Assembly: GCA_963573315.1 (NCBI GenBank)
Contig: OY752141.1
Location: 3,224,001 to 3,288,000, forward strand
Source: Entomortierella parvispora
Lineage: Eukaryota; Mortierellomycota; Mortierellomycetes; Mortierellales; Mortierellaceae
Length of the DNA stretch: 64,000 nt
Reading direction: 5' to 3'
The notes under the pieces are model-generated. The model saw only the letters and a list, made by a program, of their open reading frames with translations. It had not been told where the DNA came from and did no database searches. The position numbers and the translations under genes are program-made. Below are positions 1 to 11,170 of the stretch, piece after piece; positions within the stretch are counted from its first letter, which is position 1, and every line of letters starts with the position of its first letter.

Positions 1-96
1 TAAAATACCCTTTTCGAGCAAAGGGGACAACAAGGGGGGAACAGAAAAAAAAAAGACCGCGAGGGCAGGCAGTCACACCCTGGGGGGTTTTTTCTT

Positions 97-1914
97 TTAT
101 TGTGTGTACAGCTTGGGGGTGATGGGATGTGCTGTCCGGTACAGGTGGTCGATGTGGTTGGAGCACAGCAGCGCAACCATCATCACCAGAAGCTGGACCG
201 GGACCATGATAAAAGCCGCCGACGACGTGTTGGTCAGAAGGTTTTGCTGGTACTGCAGAAACAACCCCTCGCAGCTCGGAAGAGGCGCCCTTGGGAAGCA
301 ATGAAGATCGTACGAGGGATAGTCCCCCAGGGATCTGTAACCACAACAGGACAACTACAGTGGAGGAGAGTGCCAGAGATGAGGAAAATGTTAGAACAAC
401 AGTCCTGGGACGCAACCCAATTGACAGAAGAGAATGAAAACTTACCGCGTTTTGAATCACAAGCCGGTCATCACGCGAATACTCGTTGATCCACGAAAAC
501 TTGAGCTTTTGATACAACTGCACATGCACTCTTCGATAGCAAATGTATCCAATCGATGTGATCAACGCAAACAGGGGCCAAAGAAGGATTGCATAGATTG
601 TCAATACTTTGCGACTCTGGCACAATATCCCCAGGTAGCCAACTACAGCCACAAAGATCCCAAACGGGGCTGTGACCATCATAACTGAAGTGTCACATGG
701 GGCCAATTGTTAGTTTTCATACCCTTTCAAAAAAAACATTACTATTGACCCGTATCAATGTCGACACGTACGATAGAGGAGATTGTGGTTGGCAATGAAC
801 ATGATCCCTGAATCCAAGTATGGTTTTGTCCATTGGACACCTTTCCACGACATGACCATGATCACTGTGCTTGCAACCGAGTAGGCAAGTAGCTATTGAA
901 GATGTAGCAAAGCAGAAAGAAGAGGCTGAGCATTCTGAAGCTGGTTGGGATGTTCAAAAAAGGTACATCTTAAAATCCCCGGCACTCACGAGCGTGTTAG
1001 CCACAAGGAGCAAAAACTTGCTTTTGGTCCACGTCCTGAATTTATGATTTTTCATGTACGCTCGATCCTTATCCAACTGCATCCGTCCCTCGTCTTGCCT
1101 GTTTTGGGCCAGAGTCTGGACGCTATTCGGAGCCGTATCTCGAGCGGCCACGGAGTGACGATAGTTCAATTGCTGCTGTGGGTCCTTTTCAGTTTGGAGG
1201 AACGTTGGGTTCGGCTGTGCGCAGATCCCGTTTACCGGCCCAGTCTCTCCTCCAGCGGTGGCAAGCGATGCCGAAAAAGGGGGATGCTGCTGAGAAGATC
1301 CAGATGTCCTGTCGGGCAATTGAGATGGAGGTTCGCTCAAGGAATTTGGGTGTTGAGGTTGAGATGCGTTCTTGAGGATGGAGGATGATAAGAAAGAGAA
1401 TCTGCTGCTTGTTGGCGGTGAGGGAGTCGACTGTGTCTGATTAGTGCTGGTAATGGGTGGGGCACTAAGGCTAGAAGTTGGGCGATGAGCTGGCAAAGTT
1501 GAGGAGGGGTCTGAGACAATCTGCTCGAGGGCATTAGAGCTGTTGTTTGCGCTGGTAAGGTTGATAATGGTTGTCGCGGCCGAGTTGGCAGAGAACGAGG
1601 AGGTTGGATAGTGGTCCTGGTAGTTACCAATAGGGCGGCTAAGCTCCTGCGAGGCGCGTGGACAGAGTTGTCGCGACTGCTGTTGGTGTTGGTAGTTGTA
1701 GCTGTCGGCATCAAAGTCGGGGTCATATTGTGAGGCTCTGAAAAAGTGAAGGCAGATAGATGTTGGCACCATGACGATGTTTAGGAAAGAATACGAAAAT
1801 AGGGTTAGAAATTGGTGGCGTTGGTCTGTGTTCGAGTCTACTGACTGCAGGCACAATGGGATACCTGATTTGTGCAGAGTATCGCTCGGCGACAGAGTCC
1901 TTCTGGGTTGCCAT
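97..1914 (-). CDS. tetraspanin with long disordered N-terminal tail
   Basis: Five exons on the minus strand (1914-1865, 1737-990, 892-772, 684-446, 354-97) give 471 residues and close in frame. The C-terminal half has the tetraspanin layout: TM1 and TM2 near residues 250-320, TM3 near 325-350, then an extracellular loop with the diagnostic Cys-Cys-Gly motif followed by more cysteines (seen as LSCCGYRS), and TM4 just before a short cytoplasmic tail. Residues 1 to about 245 are an added Ser/Gln/Thr-rich, probably disordered cytoplasmic tail. Tetraspanins organise plasma-membrane or vesicle microdomains and in fungi act in hyphal or appressorial growth; that role is family knowledge. The start is the first ATG of exon 1. 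All introns are GT-AG and under 130 nt. Confidence 0.85.
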
Positions 1915-2942
1915 GATTGAATGAAAGGTCAGATTAATGGAACGCAAAAGAGAATGAGTACGAATGAGGAACAAATGACTGAATGACTGAATGAACGAAC
2001 GAATGAAAATGCAATGCAGTAAAAAAAAAAAAAAAAAAAATGAAAGATAGCAAGGGAAAGGGAAGAGCTGTTTGCAAGGTTTGCAAGGGTAATGTGTTTG
2101 GCCTGCAGTCAGTCGAGGGGATGAGAGGGGGGTATGTTCGGCCCTGTGCTTTGACAGAATAGGCGAATGCGAGATCTTAACAAGGTACTTGAAAGTGGGG
2201 ATGCGAAGAGAAGGAGATACAGGCTGTATATTATATTAGCGTTAGTTATATGGATCAAATGTCTTGCCCTTGCTTTTCTCGTTTTCTCTCTCTTTCCACT
2301 CTCACTATCTCTCACTTCTAATCTTTCAGTCTGCTCTGTCTATCCTCGGCGAAAAAAAGGAAGAAGGATTTGCTTAGCTTGCAATTGCCTGTTACAGCTT
2401 TACGGCTTTGGAAAAAACATAGAAAAGTCCAGCAAATCAAAAGGTTCGGCTTTGGCACGTCTTGCTTAAACGAGGAGCTTCTCCTCATTGACAACAGCCA
2501 AGGAGGGAGGTGTGCCATCCCGTCTCCTGGCGCACAGATGCACAGTCCAGAGGTGACCGGGAATTGCGCGACCGAACCTGTCCCCTTAGGCCGACTCCTT
2601 TTTCACCTGGTAGCAACAATACCCCTCCCTTCCCGAATGTCCGTACCCCCTCCTGAGTCTCTTCTCCTCTCTCTACGCGCGCGTCTGTTATCTTTCCCGT
2701 TACACGTGGACGATGCTTTGGTTCTCGGTCCTCCATGTGCACACACACACAAATACACACACATATACAAAAAAAAAAAGAATAAAAAAGGTGTAGGGAG
2801 ATCTTCTTGTTGATCGGCAATGTTCTCGGTTATCAGAAGCATTGCCATGAGGTTGTATTATGAAAGATTAAGCCTACTTTGAAAGAGGCGATGCAATAAG
2901 GTATATGTACACTACGAGAGTTTCGCCCTCTTCATTTTTTTT
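1915..2942. other. spacer upstream of the tetraspanin gene
   Basis: No convincing gene. It lies between the tetraspanin start and the stop of the SNG1-like gene. It holds a run of 20 A at 2021-2040 next to degenerate GAAT/GAAC tetranucleotides, a pyrimidine-rich stretch near 2270-2340, and a short CA-rich tract near 2740-2765. Open frames here are short and overlapping, with no recognisable motif. Confidence 0.6.
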
Positions 2943-4579
2943 TTACAGCTGGGTCTGGTTGGTAGCTGTGCGACGCATGTTCTCGCGTCTCAGTCGGATC
3001 TCGGAACGAGCCAAGACCATGGTGATCAGACCGGGGATAACGATCCAAGCAAGGATGACGAGCCAATTGATCCACATCTCTTCCCTCAAGCTTCCAAAGT
3101 AGATGGAGCGAAGGCCTTTAACGCCGTAGGTGAAGGGGAAAATGATTCCGACGTGGAAGAATCCAGGCATGACAACCCAGTCCAAGATACCGCCCGAGGA
3201 TGTGAACATGAGAATCATCAACATGGTGGCGGGTCCCTGGAATCCATCCACAGTCAAAAGGTGCGAGAGTAAGAAGAGGATCGAGATGAACGAGATGCCG
3301 ACGAACCAAATGAAGAAGAAGGCGATTCCGGCGTTGAAGTGCTCCGACATCTGGTGTCCGCGCAACACTTGTGGGACCATCCAGATGAAGATGGTGTGGA
3401 GAAGAGAGAACATGATCGAGACGGTGTAACGAGCGAGAACGATGCGAATGGCAGGGAACTTGGGGATCTGCTTTCGGCTGGCGGGAACATCAGGGTCTTC
3501 GGGACCAAAAGTCAAGACACCAATGGTCTCAATAGTGTTGGGAAGGTATTTGCAAATACTGTAAACGGCGAGCATGCTTCCGATATACAAAACAATGAAC
3601 TAGAGGGAGAAAAAAGCGAAACAGGTCAGCAATTGAAAGAAATGGGTCGTACACATTTCAGGAATTAGAGTAGTTAACTTACAACAACATAGGTGGCAAA
3701 GTTCTGGCCGTAGACGAGGACGGGGTTCATGAGGGTCTCGGTCAAGTGGATAGCCTGAATCCAGACAACAGGGTACATCACCTGGAGCAAAGTCTGGTTG
3801 GCGGGCGACGTCAAAAGCTGCTGCTCAAACCCCTTAGACAGAGCGTCCATGGACTTTGACATGTACTTCTCAACAATCGAGTGGGTGGCGTAACTGCGTC
3901 CTTGGTCAAACACGTATTCCATATCGACGACTTTGACGGATGTGGCTGTGGCTGGTCCCGCGTTGGAAGGAGCATAGGACAAAAAGTTGTTGGAGAAGTT
4001 GGAGGGAATGTACAGGAGACCCCAAGACTTGCCCTTCTCAACATGGTCGATCAAAGAATCGCGGTCCCAGCCGGACTCTTGGGACTTGTCGACCCACGTA
4101 ACAACGTGGTTCAGAGCACCGGAAGGGTCCATGATTTGCTTTTGGACAATGGCTCCGAGAGAGGAGTTCTGGGTGATAGACTGGAAGAGGGGGACCAATT
4201 GAGCGGGTGTTTGCGAGTAGTCGAAACCAGAGTCTGCGTTGTAAAGGACAATCTCGACGTTCTTGACACGGGTCAAAGGGGACCAGAGTGCGCCGAGGTA
4301 CAGCCAAATGTAGACAATCATCACAAATGAGGTAGCAGCCAACAACAGCCAGGCGTTCTTCTTCAAGAGATGGGGCAAGACAAAGAACTGGGGGAAGGAT
4401 TCATTGACAGACTGCTTTGGTGGGACACTGTCCGAGTTGACCGAAGCAGCGACAGCAGACTCCTGCTGGTGCACTGGAGCTGTGGAGGAGACAGAGATGC
4501 GGGTGCCGTCATCGTGATCTACGGTAGGCTCTTTTTCAAGACGGGTCATGTTGAATTGCTGAGTGTTTTGCTCGGCCAT
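2943..4579 (-). CDS. SNG1/DUF3533 family membrane protein
   Basis: Two exons (4579-3683 and 3599-2943) joined by a GTAAGT...TAG intron give 517 residues. A hydrophilic N-terminus of about 70 residues is followed by TM1 (near 75-98), a large N-glycosylation-rich extracytoplasmic domain, and about five closely spaced C-terminal membrane segments (from about residue 285). This is the topology of the DUF3533/SNG1 family, whose yeast member Sng1 gives resistance to nitrosoguanidine and other compounds and affects plasma-membrane lipid asymmetry. Family assignment is by recognition of the domain pattern and of stretches such as the region around PATMLMILMFTSSGGILDW. Substrate and exact role cannot be read from sequence. 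The start at 4579 is the first ATG of a continuous frame. Confidence 0.8.
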
Positions 4580-5471
4580 AGTGAGGATGTGGTGGAGGAG
4601 AAGATATAGAGTATAGGTAGAGAATGATCAATTGGAAGAGTGTGGAGGAGGGGTGAAGAAGAAGGAATATATGATACACTGAGAGTCTTAGAACAGAGTC
4701 AGGTACCAGGGGTAGATGGAGAGACAGAGATAACGGGAGGTGAGGAGAGAATGAGATAAAAAAAGAAAAGGCTGAGGGTGGGAAAAGACCTGGTGGTTTT
4801 ATATCCACCAGAAAATACCACGGATGTGATACAGCCGGAGTTGGACCTGAAGATGAACGAGACGAGACCCAGAAAGTGGCATTTGTCATGTCATGGCTCA
4901 CTCAGACAATGTTCAAATCGAGAACATGAACCGGCAAATGGACGGCAGGATGGAACAGGCGCAGGCGCAGGCACAGCGGCACCAGCTGAGTTGGAGGCTG
5001 GACAGGGGCGGGCTTGTCCGACTGTCGCGATCGTAAAATTTGCCATCCCCGCAGAAGCCCGGCAAGGATATCTTATTGCGGATAAGCAACGATTACCTGA
5101 TTCAATGACAGCGAGAGCTCTTGAAAAAGAATTTTCTGCCTGATCCACGGCCCGCAACAGCAGAAACTGCCCTCTTGCTCTTTGGTCTCAAAGCTTAAAA
5201 TCAAATCAAACGCAGACACGATCGGAGACTGTCTGTCCGCCCGGATGTCGGCACTTTCTCGGTACGTCAAATGTCCCAATTGCCGGTGCTGTCGATGGCG
5301 ATACTTCTTTAGTTTTCTCCTACTCTCTCTCTTCCTTTTCACTCTTGGGAAAGTGTTGACCCGGTTCAAGATTGCATTGCAATTGAAAACCTAACAGCCT
5401 GTTTTCTGTTGACTGTGCACAATGTGCAATGCTTGCAGTGAATGGCAGGCAATGGTTTCCCCGATGTCCGT

Positions 5472-5505
5472 AGATTCGCACGAGGGCTTTGTGGCGTGCG
5501 AATCT
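5472..5505. repeat. inverted repeat, 11-bp perfect arms
   Basis: The arm at 5472-5482 (agattcgcacg) is repeated as its exact reverse complement at 5495-5505, with a 12-nt loop. With a 3-nt bulge the similarity extends a further three bases. No gene is adjacent, so it is not clearly a terminator. It could be a protein-binding palindrome or chance. Confidence 0.6.
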
Positions 5506-5541
5506 TCTACAAGACCAGAAGCGCATTGAAGTTGTAGCTAT

Positions 5542-5660
5542 GTGGAAGGAGTAGAACTGTTATAAAGTTGCAGTTCAGTGGGAGGAGTAGAACCGTTATG
5601 AAGTTGCAGTTCTGTGGGAGGAGTGGAACCGCAATCAACTTCCGGTTTTGTCGTGGGAGG
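5542..5660. repeat. 36-bp tandem repeat, three copies plus partial
   Basis: Copies begin at 5542, 5578 and 5614 with a 36-bp period; a partial fourth copy follows a small offset near 5653. Each opens with the same block (gtgg-aggagt-gaac). The first two copies are nearly identical and the third has drifted. Because 36 is a multiple of three, the minus strand keeps a repeating 12-residue open frame, but it lacks a good start or neighbouring exon. Confidence 0.8.
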
Positions 5661-6000
5661 AGTAGGTGCCGTAGTGTGGATTAGCAGACTTGAAGTTGAA
5701 ACAGTGGAGACAGTGCTCCACGCCCCAGATTCAGGGACCACAGATCTTCTGCATTACTGCAGTTGCACAGGATGTCCTTAGATAGAGATAGCATCTGGCA
5801 CAACGGAACGATCGTTGTCCGTTGGAGCTTTGCGCACCAAATTTGGAGAATCTCAAAAATAGACAATGATCTCATCAAGGGGCGATGTGCAATTGAGGAG
5901 AGAGAGAAATAAAGTCTCATTTAGAGAGGGTGCCGACAAGATCTTCACATGTCAGCGCGTATCTTTGGCCCCTTTGCGCTCGGGGCAACAAGCCCAAGCC

Positions 6001-6029
<29 letters not shown>
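6001..6029. repeat. run of 29 A
   Basis: Uninterrupted A homopolymer in the gene-free spacer. There is no upstream poly(A) signal, coding remnant or target-site duplication that would mark it as the tail of a retroposon. Confidence 0.9.
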
Positions 6030-6032
<3 letters not shown>

Positions 6033-7058
6033 TGTGATGACATTGCAAGTAGGTACTGTAACGACTACATCGAGGACTGGTAAGAGCGCTTCTGGCCTCC
6101 GTTGGGCGATCATCCTCTTGGACTCTTCGTCATTGCCACTATTCTCATGTTGTTGGGTTCAACTGCTCGGAAGAGAATTTCGTCTTTGTCATAAGTTTGT
6201 GTGTCGCGTAACACCGTCCCTCATGGTACTTCAATGACACGATCAGGCTGTTTTGTCGTGTCAATCTCAGCAAGGTCAACACGACTGGCGCTGGCTCTTG
6301 CCCCAAGTGATAAATTGGTTTCCTGGCGATCCTCATCCTTTTTATTTTCCGGAATCCACAGAGCAGGTAGAATGAGAGGAACCATATGAGGTCTTCATCT
6401 GCCACCTATTATTGGGATGCTCAAAGCCATTTCAGATCATGCCATGGATCGGCGCCAAGTTTTGACGCTTCAATATTGAAGGCTCCGTTTGTTCCATGAT
6501 CGCCTTCCACAAGACTAATCGATTGAGCCTGGCGCGCCCGACATTTGATGTTCCTGGCTCCCTTCGCTCTCCCCAAGAAAGAAACTCCACCTGTAACATG
6601 AGTCTGCGGCGTGCAACAGACGAAATTCTGCTGCAGACCTGCTCGTGTCAAAGAAAAAAAATAGGCAAATAGCATGCAAACTTGGCCAGAACCCATTGGA
6701 GGAGAGTTTCCCCAAACCATTGCGCGTCGGGATGGCGATAACAGGGTCTGGCAGCGGCATGAAACAGAGCAGAGGTGCAAGAAGGAGAGGCGAAGAAGAA
6801 ACAGGAAGGATGATGTGTGTCGGACACGTTGGACTCCGGCACTTTCATGTGTCTTTCGTATGATTTTCTATCTCTGGCCCGATGGGGAGCCAGCCAGGAT
6901 CTCTTGCTCGTCGTCTCTTTTCTTTCTCATTGCTTGTTTCCTCTCTTTCTCTCCCCCTCACCTCCTCAATATCGCTTGCAGCATCCTCGCCCCTTGTTCC
7001 TCCCCCTCTCCTTTGCCCCTTCTCTCCCCCAACCACTGCCTGCTTGGCTGCATCCATA

Positions 7059-7077
7059 CCCCCCCCCCCCCCCCCCC
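7059..7077 (+). repeat. run of 19 C in the 5' region of the MIT-like gene
   Basis: C homopolymer within a long CT-rich stretch, about 308 nt before the chosen start at 7385. On the sense strand of that gene it is poly(C), which matters for one of the findings. Confidence 0.9.
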
Positions 7078-7384
7078 TCCCTCGCCAAGCACCGGCTCGC
7101 CTTTTCCTCTCTTGCCCTCTCTAGCCTGGTGTGCCCGTCTGTAGGTGTTCCTGTCCACCCCATGAGATCCTCCTCTTGACATGGGCTGATTCCCCAATTC
7201 CCTTCATAGCCCCATCTTGCATCCACATTCACTCTTAGCATCCAATCTCCACCCGATCATCTTGGTCCCTTTTTGAGACCCCCCAAAAATCGCCTACTTG
7301 CCCTGTGCTCATTTCTTTTTTTCTATCTATCTTTTGATACTTTTTTGTTTTCTCAAGGAAATCCACCAAAGTGCACCCACGAGA

Positions 7385-10300
7385 ATGAACCCGTTCTCGG
7401 TCGTCTCCTATTGCCAGCAAAACCTCTCCTCCCTCCCCTCGCTTCCCTCTGCACTTCTGCAGCGAAGAACAAGCAGCAATGTGGTCAATGTCGTCGTTCA
7501 AACCTCTTCGCCTACGGTGAAAGGATCGACAGTGTCAGAATCATCACCCCAGAAACAACCACCAAATTCGGCTCACGGCCCCTTACCTCCCCATGCATCA
7601 TCCTCGCCCTCTCCTCCCACGTTCTCCCAAGACCGCGATCGGCAGCCTCAGTCATCCCTGGATGAAAAGAACTATGAAGGGGAACAGACCGAGATTGCCA
7701 AAGCCAACAAACCGAGGAATAATCCCCAGGCTATCTTGCCAGAGATGGAGATGAAGGGTGATCATTGTACAGATAGAACGCACTTTGTTGGTTCGCCCGA
7801 GGGCACGGCCCAACAACAGCAGCCATCGCGCGGAAAGGCACTCCGTCGTCATAGCTCCTTCCCCATGGTACAAGCCAGAGCTCGTCTTGAGGAAGCAGAC
7901 GTGATTCCCAAACGTGCTTCTTTTGACAGCTTTGAGAGGTCCAGGGTTTTGCACCTTGTATCCACAGAGGGTGGCGTCAAAGCCACGACCATGGTTAGTC
8001 AACCTCGACCCGTTCATTTGAGGCACATGAGGACGTTGTCGTCACCGTCGGTTCTTTCCCCTGCATATGTGGCCGATAAGCCATTGTCCACCGCGTTGCC
8101 TAATATACCCGCCGTGTGTCCCACGGTTGACCAGGCACAAAGTGACGATCCCGAGGCAGAGACAGTGGCCGAACCCGAGGCAGAGGAGGAGGAGGAAGGC
8201 GAAACAGAGGAGGAAGAGGAGGAAGAGGAAGAGGAAGAAGAACAAGAGGAGGAGAGGGACGTGGAGGTGATGGCCCAAGCACCGCGTGAGATCCAGCCAG
8301 AGACGATACGCGATCTCCGCGTCGCCGAGGCTCCTTTACCACCAACTCTGCCTCCTTCATCCCTCTTTTCCGCTCCACCGCTTTTACCTCCTCGCACGGA
8401 ACCGGCCATGGCTCCTACTCCTATTGCGGCTCCTGTCCCTGTGGTGCTTCCAGCCTCGCCCATTGTCATTGTCGATGCACACGAGATTCCCGCCGTCGCT
8501 TGTTCGGATGCAGTTACCAGTGTCACCTATGTGTCTCCTCCTCGGCCTGTGGTCAAGCCGGCCTCGGCAGCATCCACGGCTTCATCTTTTCTCGCTTCTT
8601 GGCAGGGCCGGTCCCGAGCCATGATTCCAAACATCCCTCGCCCTTCTCCCTTGATGCCGTTCCGCGCCGCTCGCAGTGTTGTCCATCAAGTCACGGCTGC
8701 AGGCACCGGGATGATCCCTTCCAAGGAGCAACTTGGTGCAATCCCAGTCGCTGGTCGATTCATGAAGCACCCAGTGATGGACTCTACTTTGGATTATATC
8801 GCCAACAAGGCGACAGAGCGAGGCATCTCCTTGGGGGGCTTGACCTCGGGCGTCCAGGATCGACGAAAGTTGATCCTGCCAGAGGACATCCACTACCGGA
8901 AACTGAACAAGACTTTGATTCATCAGGCCATGACTCTCTCTGTCCTTGCCGTTCAGAAGGAGGAGCTCTCCAAGGCCATTGACGATGAAGCTGGAGATGA
9001 CGCTTTCGAGCTTTATCTTGCTGCGATCAATACATTGTTGCATGCCCTGCCTTGTAAGTTTACATCTTGCGTTCTTTTTTGCCAGACATAACCTTGACAG
9101 GCGTCCTTTCCCTGCCTTGGAGAACAGACAAGTAATCTTTGTTATTGTATCTCTTATAGTTGAAACGTGTGATCCTCTCAGACGTGAAGCCTTTGAAAAC
9201 CAGCTGAGGACCTTCTTGGAAGAGCAATTCGAGGACGATCAAGGGAGCGACCACGCGAGCGATGCAGGAAGCACTAAGAGACTTCGCCGTAATCGTAGAA
9301 GACGCCACCGACATCACCATACCCAAGCGACCTCGTTGATTCAACAGCACACCATGGCAGTCCCCACTCAGTCTTCTACTCGGTCCCAACAACCAAAGCA
9401 AAAGGCTCAAGCTCAGAAGGCTAACAAATATCCTCAGCCTCAAGAACAACAGAAATCCAGGAAGCAGCAGCCATCACCAAAAGAAATCAAACCAAAGTCT
9501 GATAAGTCATCGAAAGCTCAGACGGCTGCACCATCAAAGAAAGGAAACAACAGCAAGTCAGATCTGACTCCTGACCGTCACCGACACCGTCGCAGTCGCC
9601 GCCGAGCTGGGGCCAAGGACGGTCCGTTGGAGGATGTCCCTACTATGAATGGCGGTACAGGAATTGGCGACGCCATCATCTCGACAGCTGTTTCTTCGGC
9701 TATCCGACTGAAGCAGTCTCCAATTCCGGATGTAGTCAAGACCTGTCTCCGTACTTCGGGTCGTATCCTTCATCATGTCGATGAGAGGTTCCATCTCCAG
9801 GACCGGGCTTGGGAGCTGTCCAAGCAATCGATCGAGAAGGCTATTGAATTGGATGAGCAGTACGCTATCCATGAAGTTGTCACAGAAACAGTCTTTGCCA
9901 CCCTTACAGGGCTGGTCAAAGCTGGAATCGCGTATAAAGAGACCCCCAGCTATTCAGATGTGAAGGCAGCGATCGCCGATGGGGCCATGGATACCATGAC
10001 GTCCAATCATGAACCTTCTGGTTTGCGACCCAATCATCCCCAGGCAGTTCCCAAAGACAACAAGAACAAAAATCAGACCAAGAGCAAGAAAAAGTCGAGC
10101 AAGTCCAAGTTGAAGGATATCCCAGAAGAGACTGCTGCCTCTGCAGCATCTCAACGATCAACGCTTTTAGCTATCCGGGATCGTTACTGGCGACGAAACT
10201 CTGTTGTTGCCGAGGAGCCGGTAGCACCCATCTCCTCTCACTCTCGTCGTAGTCGTCATAGTCGACGACGGGTGTATGTTGAGGAAGACAACAGCTCCGA

Positions 10301-10667
10301 ATCTGGAGAGGACAGTGATGATCAATCTAGTAGCTCGGACTCTGAGGACTCGAATGTATCCTCTTCCTCTACAAGCTCCAGCAACTCTGACGAGGAAGAC
10401 AGTGAAAACCGTACAAGTGATGATTCGGAAGACGATGACGAGGATGTGTATGAGCGTGACTCAAGACAACATGAAGTTCGCGCATCTGTCGAATTGAACG
10501 AGGAAACTCTTCGGTCAATTCCCAGACATGGCTACGCAGGAACGGGACGATTGCCACCGGCAAAGACCCCGTCGGCGACCCCCTACACGGATCAAGTCCG
10601 TGAAAAGATTGGCATGTTCATGGCCCTCAAGGGCGCTGCTTCCTTGGTGGTCGGAAACTTGTCATAG
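7385..10667 (+). CDS. large MIT-like domain protein, otherwise unknown
   Basis: Two exons (7385-9053 and 9160-10667; GTAAGT...TAG intron) give 1058 residues. Residues about 505-575, which span the intron, resemble an MIT three-helix domain: a helix with IHQAMTLSVLAV, then DDAFELYLAAINTLLHALP, then a third helix ending ENQLRTFLEE. MIT domains bind ESCRT-III tails on endosomes, so a membrane-traffic role is an inference. The rest is mostly disordered: Pro/Ser-rich at the N-terminus, an uninterrupted Glu tract near 263-290, basic Lys/Gln/His-rich stretches near 610-740 and an acidic Ser/Asp/Glu block near 950-1005. Helical segments near 750-880 and the C-terminal 25 residues look ordered. I chose the ATG at 7385; an in-frame ATG at 7298 would add a hydrophobic T-rich leader that reads as untranslated sequence. 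Confidence 0.75.
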
Positions 10668-10726
10668 ATCATATAAACAGAAACAAGAGAGGAGTTTTGC
10701 ATTCATGAACATAAATGATGATCATT

Positions 10727-11170
10727 CACAAACTAAATATAATTACCCACTGTTAATCAATTGCTGTCTGCTGTTGTAAAAGAATTCTTTGTTCTAGGGA
10801 AGGGGACACATCTACTAAAGCGAGCACTCGGCAGCAACGTTTTGGGAATATCATAACTGTCCACAAGGTAGTCAAAGAACACGTCCAAGGGGCAAACATC
10901 CAACTTGCACTTGAGCTTGGGGTTGGCTGGGACTACCTTTCCCTTTCACAAACCACCCACTATTAATCAATTGCTGTTTGCCGTTGTAAAAGAATTCTTT
11001 ATTCTTTCCATTGCCAAAAGACGGTAGGGTAGGGGACACATCTTCTAAAGCGCGCACTCGGCAGCAATGTTTTTGGGAACATAGCTCTCCACAAAGTCCA
11101 AGAACACGTCCAAGGGGCAAGCATCCAACTTGCACTTGAGCTTGGGGTTGGCAGGGACGACCTTTCCCTC
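10727..11170. repeat. tandem direct duplication of the phosphatase 3' end
   Basis: Copy A (10727-10946) and copy B (10947-11170) abut directly. Both begin with cacaaa and a shared block containing taatcaattgctgt, and both run through a stop region into about 40 phosphatase codons ending at cctttccct. Copy B is the real gene end. Copy A carries many substitutions and small indels, and lacks about 20 nt present in B. Confidence 0.9.
10812..10946 (-). pseudogene. remnant of the phosphatase C-terminus (duplicate copy)
   Basis: Read on the minus strand, this repeats the last residues of the neighbouring acid phosphatase, starting at KVVPANPKLKCKLD and passing through CPLDVF. It has no start or catalytic part. 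Near its end a run of A is one base shorter than in the functional gene, so the final residues shift frame and an altered tail precedes the stop. It lies directly downstream of the intact gene and arose by the tandem duplication. It could still serve as 3' untranslated sequence or an alternative polyadenylation region of the active gene. Confidence 0.85.

Larger units (their letters stand above)
4580..7384. other. 2.8 kb divergent spacer without recognisable gene
   Basis: It lies between the divergent SNG1-like gene (-) and the MIT-like gene (+), so it holds both promoters. I read all frames: the longest open stretches are about 120 codons, low in complexity and without start-context or splice support. 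It contains a 36-bp tandem repeat (5542-5660), an inverted repeat (5472-5505), a run of 29 A (6001-6029) and a run of 19 C (7059-7077). The 500 bases before 7385 are strongly pyrimidine-rich, as expected for the 5' region of the plus-strand gene. Confidence 0.6.

Noticed and set aside
5538-5741. 67-codon minus-strand frame across the 36-bp repeats
   Set aside because: No neighbouring exon or convincing start; periodicity alone keeps it open.
6001-6029. Poly(A) tail of a retroposon
   Set aside because: No upstream reverse-transcriptase or pseudogene remnant and no flanking target-site duplication.
7298-7384. Earlier in-frame ATG for the MIT-like gene
   Set aside because: The added 29 residues come from a T-rich leader and have no conserved character; the ATG at 7385 has a better context.
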